Shown: positions 59,653-64,000 of the stretch, one piece after another
How positions within the stretch are numbered: position 1 is the stretch's first letter
Layout: every line of letters starts with the position of its first letter
Assembly: GCF_943181415.1 (NCBI RefSeq)
Contig: NZ_CALPBZ010000001.1
Location: 1,488,001 to 1,552,000, forward strand
DNA length: 64,000 nt
Direction: 5' to 3'
Origin: Microbacterium sp. Marseille-Q6648
GTDB lineage: Bacteria; Actinomycetota; Actinomycetes; Actinomycetales; Microbacteriaceae
The notes under the pieces: model-generated
The model's database searches: none
What the model was told of the DNA's origin: nothing
The model's input: the letters and a program-made list of their open reading frames with translations, nothing else
Made by a program: the position numbers and the translations under genes

Positions 59653-61335
59653 ATGGCATCCTCTCCCCTCGTCCTCGGACCGATGCTGCGCTACACCGAT
59701 GAGACGTGCGCGGCGGTGTGGGTCGAGACCGCGACGGACGCCGAGGTGAGCGTGCACGCCGACGGGCGCGTCTGGCGGACGCGGACCTTCACGGTGCACG
59801 GCCACCACTACGCCCTGGTGGAACTCGACGAGCTCACCCCCGGCGCGGTCCTGCCCTACGAGGTCCGCGTGGGCGGAACCCTCGTGTGGCCCGAGGCCGA
59901 CGCCACCCTCCCCGCACCGGTCATCGCCACACCCGCGCCGGAGCGCCGGCTGCGGATGGCCTGGGGATCGTGTCGCACCAGCGTCGACCACGACGCAGCG
60001 GGAAACCGCAGGCACGGCGTGGATGCGATGCGCACCTTCGCCCTCGCCCTCGGCGAGGACTCCTCGCTGCGCCCCGACCTCATCCTGCTCCTCGGCGACC
60101 AGGTGTACGCCGACGTCACGACGCAGCCCATGCAGGACTTCATCGCGCAGCGCCGCGACATCGAACAGCCGCCGGGCGAGGAGCTCAAGGACTACGAGGA
60201 ATACGCCCACCTCTACCGTCTGGCCTGGTCGGACGACGCCAACCGCTGGCTGCTCTCGACCGTCCCGAGCGCCATGATCTTCGACGACCACGACGTGCGC
60301 GACGACTGGAACGCGTCGCTGGACTGGAAGAAGCAGATGGAGGCCACCTCGTGGTGGCACGGCCGCATCGTCGCGGGCCTGGCGTCCTACTGGGTGTACC
60401 AGCACCTGGGGAACCTCTCACCCGCGGAACGCGCAGAAGACGAGATCTGGCAGCGGGTGCTGGCCCACACGGGCCCGGACGAGCTGGACCTGAGCACGGT
60501 CCTCGACGACTTCGCCGATCGTGTCGATAGGGAGCCCACCACCTACCGTTTCAGCTACCGTCGTGACTTCGGCGACATCCGCCTGGTCGTCGTCGACTCC
60601 CGCGCCGCCCGCGACCTCACCCCCACCGCGCGCGCCCTGGTCGACGCGACCGAATGGGCCTGGCTCGACGCGCAGCTGCAGGGCGGCGTGCGACACCTGC
60701 TGGTTGCCACCTCGCTGCCGTACCTCCTCCCGATCGGACTCCACCACGTCGAGTCGTGGGACGAAGCGATCTCGCAGGGCGCGTGGGGGCGCCGCGCCGC
60801 GCGGGTCGGCGAGCGTCTGCGTCAGATGGTCGACCTCGAGCATTGGGCGGCGTGGCAGAACAGCTTCCAAGCCCTCGCCCGCGTGATCACCGAGATCGCC
60901 GACGGCGGGCGGGGCACCGCGCCCGATACGCTCATGTTCCTGTCCGGCGACGTGCACTTCTCGTACATCGCCGAGGTCGACAGGTCCCGGGGCTCGCGAA
61001 TTCTGCAGGCGGTGTGCTCGCCGGTTCGCAATCCGCTCCCGCGCGTGATGCGGTGGTTCTCGGTGGTGATGTCGTACGGCGTCGCGCGCCCGATCGGCGC
61101 CTTGGTCGCGCGGTCGGCGAAGGTGCCCGACCCGCCCTTCGAGTGGTCGACGGTGAAGGGCCCGTGGTTCGACAACAACCTCTCGGTGCTGCAGGACACC
61201 GCGGGCGGCCTGCAGCTGACATGGCACACGGGCGTCGTCGAGGACGGCGAGGAGCGGCATCCGCGCATCGACGAGGTGTCGCGGATCGTCGTGGGGCCGC
61301 GCACCGCGGTGGAGTCGCGGACGTCAGCGCGCTGA
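59653..61335 (+). CDS. phoD: PhoD-like alkaline phosphatase
   Basis: Metallophosphoesterase of the PhoD family, 560 residues. It begins with the PhoD N-terminal beta domain (about 1-95). The metal site lies in WGSCRTSVD, LLLGDQVYAD (near 145-154), IFDDHDVRDDWN (near 213-224) and SGDVHFSYIAEV (near 435-446). No signal peptide or Tat motif is evident, unlike many secreted PhoD enzymes, so it may act in the cytoplasm. The ATG at 59653 is chosen; longer frames overlap the divergent hydrolase gene. Confidence 0.9.
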   Translation: MASSPLVLGPMLRYTDETCAAVWVETATDAEVSVHADGRVWRTRTFTVHGHHYALVELDELTPGAVLPYEVRVGGTLVWPEADATLPAPVIATPAPERRLRMAWGSCRTSVDHDAAGNRRHGVDAMRTFALALGEDSSLRPDLILLLGDQVYADVTTQPMQDFIAQRRDIEQPPGEELKDYEEYAHLYRLAWSDDANRWLLSTVPSAMIFDDHDVRDDWNASLDWKKQMEATSWWHGRIVAGLASYWVYQHLGNLSPAERAEDEIWQRVLAHTGPDELDLSTVLDDFADRVDREPTTYRFSYRRDFGDIRLVVVDSRAARDLTPTARALVDATEWAWLDAQLQGGVRHLLVATSLPYLLPIGLHHVESWDEAISQGAWGRRAARVGERLRQMVDLEHWAAWQNSFQALARVITEIADGGRGTAPDTLMFLSGDVHFSYIAEVDRSRGSRILQAVCSPVRNPLPRVMRWFSVVMSYGVARPIGALVARSAKVPDPPFEWSTVKGPWFDNNLSVLQDTAGGLQLTWHTGVVEDGEERHPRIDEVSRIVVGPRTAVESRTSAR

Positions 61336-61349
61336 GCCCGCGCGCGACC

Positions 61350-62723
61350 TCACTCGCCGCGTGAGATCGCGACCATCTCGTCGCGGGGGACCACCTTGAC
61401 GCGCGCACGCTCGTGCGGTGCGCCGAGGGCGACTTCGTGCTGGTCCAACCGGTGCCAGCCCTCGAGGTCGGTCCAGCGCACGCCGCGCGAAGCCAGCAGC
61501 TCGGGGATCGCCTCTTCGGACGGGTCGACAGGCTGCCACCACGAGCCCTGGTCGTTGATGATGTGACGCACCGTCTCCATGGCGTCGGACTTGGTGTGAC
61601 CGATGAGCCCGACGGGTCCGCGCTTGATCCATCCCGTCGCGTAGACGCCGGGGACGCGCTCGTTGGAGTCCTTGCGCAGCACCTGGCCCTCGTGGTTGGG
61701 GATCACGCCGTGCCGCTTGTCGAAGGGGACGCCGGGGAGGGGCGAGCCGAAGTAGCCGACAGCCCGGTAGATCGCCTGAACGGCGACCTCGCGGATCTCA
61801 CCGGTGCCGACCACGCCGCCCTCGCCGTCGGGACGCGTGCGCTCCCACCGGAAGCCCGAGACCCGCCCGGCGTCGTCGGTGAGGACCTGGAGCGGCTTGG
61901 CATAGAAGTGCAGGTGCAGCCGGCGCGACGCCGTGCCGCCGGCGTTGTTCACCGAGTCCCGCCTGCGCCACGACTGCAGCACGCGGTCGATGACCATGAC
62001 CTGCTTGTTGGACGCGATCGCCGCCTTGGAGGCGTCGTCGTAGTCGAAGTCCTCGTCGTAGACCACCATGTCGACGTCGTGGAGCTCGCCGAGCTCCCGC
62101 AGCTCGAGCGGCGTGAACTTCACCTGCGCGGGACCGCGGCGTCCGAACACGTGGACGTCGGTGACGGGGGAAGCCTTGAGCCCCCGGTAGACGTTGTCGG
62201 GCACCTCGGTGGGCAGCAGGTCGTCGGCGTGCTTGGCGAGCATGCGCGAGACGTCGAGCGCGACGTTGCCGTTGCCGATGACGGCGACCGACTCCGCCTC
62301 GAGCGGCCACTCCCGCGGCACGTCGGGGTGACCGTCGAACCAGCTGACGAAGTCGGCGGCGCCGTACGATCCCTCGGCCTCGATGCCGGGGATCGCCAGG
62401 TTCGTGTCGCGGATCGCGCCGGTGGCGAAGATGACGGCGTGGTAGTGGCGCTTGAGGTCCTCGAGGGTGACGTCCTCACCGAAGCGGACGTTTCCGAAGA
62501 TGCGGATGTCGCCGCGGTCGAGGACTTCCCGCAGGGCCGTGATGATGCCCTTGATGCGCGGATGGTCGGGCGCGACGCCGTAGCGGACGAGGCCGTACGG
62601 TGCGGGGAGCTGCTCGAACAGGTCGATCGACACGTCGAACTTGCGCTCCGCCTTCAGCAGGATGTCGGCGGCGTAGATGCCCGCGGGTCCCGCTCCGACG
62701 ATCGCCAGGCGCAGCTTGGTCAT
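61350..62723 (-). CDS. fprA: FprA-type ferredoxin/adrenodoxin-NADP reductase
   Basis: Passes electrons between NADPH and ferredoxin through FAD. The 457-residue protein is of the adrenodoxin-reductase type: LRLAIVGAGPAGIYAADILLK (5-25), LFEQLPAPYGLVRYGVAPDHPRIKGI, VAVIGNGNVALDVSRML (NADP site) and GYFGSPLPGVPFDKRHGVIPNHEGQVL. The C-terminal GPVGLIGHTKSDAMETVRHI is conserved. It lies ten bases after the polyprenyl synthase stop. Confidence 0.95.
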   Translation of the reverse strand: MTKLRLAIVGAGPAGIYAADILLKAERKFDVSIDLFEQLPAPYGLVRYGVAPDHPRIKGIITALREVLDRGDIRIFGNVRFGEDVTLEDLKRHYHAVIFATGAIRDTNLAIPGIEAEGSYGAADFVSWFDGHPDVPREWPLEAESVAVIGNGNVALDVSRMLAKHADDLLPTEVPDNVYRGLKASPVTDVHVFGRRGPAQVKFTPLELRELGELHDVDMVVYDEDFDYDDASKAAIASNKQVMVIDRVLQSWRRRDSVNNAGGTASRRLHLHFYAKPLQVLTDDAGRVSGFRWERTRPDGEGGVVGTGEIREVAVQAIYRAVGYFGSPLPGVPFDKRHGVIPNHEGQVLRKDSNERVPGVYATGWIKRGPVGLIGHTKSDAMETVRHIINDQGSWWQPVDPSEEAIPELLASRGVRWTDLEGWHRLDQHEVALGAPHERARVKVVPRDEMVAISRGE

Positions 62724-62733
62724 GGGGGTCCTC

Positions 62734-63789
62734 TCAGCTGGAGCGGTCGGCGACGGCTTCGGCGAAGCGGGTCAGCGCCTCGCGGACCGGTCCGTCGGGC
62801 AGCGGCGCGAGGGCGTCGACCGCTTCGCGCGACCACGAGTGGGCGAGGGCGAGCGTGGCGTCCGTGGCCTCGTGAGTGCGCAGCTCGTTGAGGGCGTCGT
62901 CGAGGACGGCGGGATCGGCGCCGTCGGCGATGAGGGCGACCCCCTCGTCGATGCGGTCCCGCAGCGCGCGGGATGCGGCATCCGCTCGCTCGCTCAAGAC
63001 GAGGTAGGGCATGGTGGGCACGCCGGCGCGCAGGTCGGTGCCGGGCACCTTGCCGGTCTCTCCCGGATCGGCGGACAGGTCGATGACGTCGTCGAGCAGC
63101 TGGAAGGCGACGCCCGCCTTCTCGCCGAAGACGACCATGGCCTCTTCGTACTCGGCGGGGCCGTTCGAGAAGATGATTCCGGCCTGAGCGGCCGCGGCGA
63201 TGAGCGATCCGGTCTTGTCCGACAGGACGTCGAGCGAGAACGCGACGCGGTCCTGGCCCTCCTGCGGGCCGACGGTCTCGTGGAACTGCCCGAGCACGAG
63301 GCGCTCGAAGGTGTCCGCCTGCAGCCGGATGGCGCGATCGCCGTGGCGCGCCATGATCTGGCTGGCGCGCGAGAACAGCAGGTCGCCGGTGAGGATCGCG
63401 ACGCTGTTGCCCCACACCTCGTGAGCGCTCGGGACCCCGCGGCGCTTGTCGGCGTCGTCCATGACGTCGTCGTGGTAGAGCGAGCCGAGGTGGGTGAGCT
63501 CGAGAGCGGCGGCCGCCTCGATGACCTCGTCGGTGGTGCCGTCGCCCAGCTGGGCGGTCAGGAGCGCGAGCATGGGGCGCACGCGCTTGCCACCCGCCTC
63601 GAAGAGGTAGCGACTGGCCGAGTCCGCGATCGCGTCGGTCATGCGCAACTCGGCCTCGATGCGACGGTCCACACGCTCGAGTCCCGCTTCGACCGTCGAG
63701 AGGAGGCGTCGAGAACGCGGACCGGCGAAGATGCGGTCGCCGAGTCCGAGTTTGCCTGCGATGCGCGGGCCCGACGCGGGAGGAGTCAC
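62734..63789 (-). CDS. Polyprenyl diphosphate synthase (isoprenoid chain elongation)
   Basis: Builds the isoprenoid tail of menaquinone. Of 351 residues, the first Asp-rich motif is YHDDVMDDADKRRG (near 105-118) and the second LLDDVIDLSAD (near 235-245), with the intervening lysine and glutamine residues of the FPP/GGPP synthase fold. The chain length is not readable with certainty; heptaprenyl to nonaprenyl is usual in this group. GTG at 63789 follows the menG gene after 43 bases. Confidence 0.93.
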   Translation of the reverse strand: MTPPASGPRIAGKLGLGDRIFAGPRSRRLLSTVEAGLERVDRRIEAELRMTDAIADSASRYLFEAGGKRVRPMLALLTAQLGDGTTDEVIEAAAALELTHLGSLYHDDVMDDADKRRGVPSAHEVWGNSVAILTGDLLFSRASQIMARHGDRAIRLQADTFERLVLGQFHETVGPQEGQDRVAFSLDVLSDKTGSLIAAAAQAGIIFSNGPAEYEEAMVVFGEKAGVAFQLLDDVIDLSADPGETGKVPGTDLRAGVPTMPYLVLSERADAASRALRDRIDEGVALIADGADPAVLDDALNELRTHEATDATLALAHSWSREAVDALAPLPDGPVREALTRFAEAVADRSS

Positions 63790-63832
63790 GCGACCAGCCT
63801 ACCGGCGCGGGACACCCCCGGTCCCCGCCCGG

Positions 63833-64000
63833 TCAGGGGTGCGGGGACGCCGGAGGCTTCATCGCACGGTGCAGCGCGACGATCCCCATGGACAGGTTGC
63901 GATGGGCCACGCCGATCCACCCCGCCTCGCGGATCCACTGCGCCAGACGCTCCTGGCCCGGCCAGTCCTTGATCGACTCGTTGAGGTAGTCGTACGCCGC
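63833..64000 (-). CDS. menG: Demethylmenaquinone methyltransferase, C-terminal part
   Basis: The last 55 codons of a gene that runs off the right edge. The end reads [22 protein letters not shown], then [23 protein letters not shown], which is the characteristic MenG/UbiE C-terminus, with the [12 protein letters not shown] pattern of actinobacterial MenG. Stop TGA at 63835-63833. An imperfect 13-base hairpin (63801-63813 with 63821-63833) begins at this stop. Order menG - polyprenyl synthase - fprA suggests cotranscription for quinone synthesis. Confidence 0.9.
   Translation of the reverse strand, partial: AAYDYLNESIKDWPGQERLAQWIREAGWIGVAHRNLSMGIVALHRAMKPPASPHP

Overview
The window is high-GC DNA from an actinobacterium, most likely a member of Microbacteriaceae close to Microbacterium. 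The support is indirect: many GTG/TTG starts, four-base ATGA/GTGA gene overlaps, a DUF222-HNH endonuclease gene of the kind abundant in that family, an FprA-type ferredoxin reductase, a menaquinone/polyprenyl operon, and short lipoprotein signal peptides. I see no rRNA, CRISPR array, insertion sequence, phage gene or replication origin. No stretch longer than about 250 bases lacks a gene. The longest gaps are 43135-43379, 1141-1357 and 25050-25263, all regulatory.

Region 1 (1-20600) is a catabolic block for peptide- or amino-acid-like nutrients. One minus-strand unit runs from an aminotransferase through a luciferase-like oxidoreductase to a DUF885 protein, followed by a separately promoted family-5 substrate-binding lipoprotein. 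Next come an Lrp regulator and an M24 (Xaa-Pro type) peptidase. A long minus-strand operon starts at 16648 and encodes, in order, a DapA-family lyase, an NTF2-like gene broken by a TAG codon, a complete dipeptide/oligopeptide ABC importer, an amidohydrolase, a TIGR04076 protein and a second luciferase-like oxidoreductase. Beside it lie a DAO-type flavoprotein and a fused [2Fe-2S]/FAD/BFD-like protein. With the lyase these resemble the D-hydroxyproline oxidation module. A short-chain dehydrogenase and an IclR regulator close the block.

Region 2 (21500-27520) holds a polar amino-acid ABC importer with an embedded SDR-like protein that lacks the catalytic Tyr-Lys pair. It is followed by an Lrp regulator divergent from alanine dehydrogenase, with nested dyads between them.

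Region 3 (27520-34760) contains tRNA-Met, tRNA-Thr and tRNA-Tyr, an M23 peptidase, an inositol monophosphatase-like enzyme, a phytoene-desaturase-like flavoprotein, a six-helix membrane protein with an odd 3' end, a PfkB kinase and a zinc-binding FBP-domain protein. Region 4 (34776-43134) is a maltodextrin utilisation operon: binding protein, two permeases, a secreted alpha-amylase, a cytoplasmic GH13 enzyme and a nucleotidyltransferase-like protein. Two LacI-type operators lie upstream.

Region 5 (43380-52293) holds a YajQ-family protein, a large BTAD/AAA regulator and, divergently, a partner-switching cluster: SpoIIE phosphatase fused to an anti-sigma kinase domain, two STAS antagonists, an unknown protein and two tandem membrane proteins that look like detached sensor halves. 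This is the most original arrangement in the window. Region 6 (52396-64000) carries the HNH endonuclease, an XRE-cupin regulator divergent from a thioredoxin-reductase-like protein, a PadR/DUF1048/ABC-2 efflux operon with a three-repeat operator, a membrane protein, an alpha/beta hydrolase, a PhoD phosphatase, and the menG - polyprenyl synthase - fprA group, cut by the window end.
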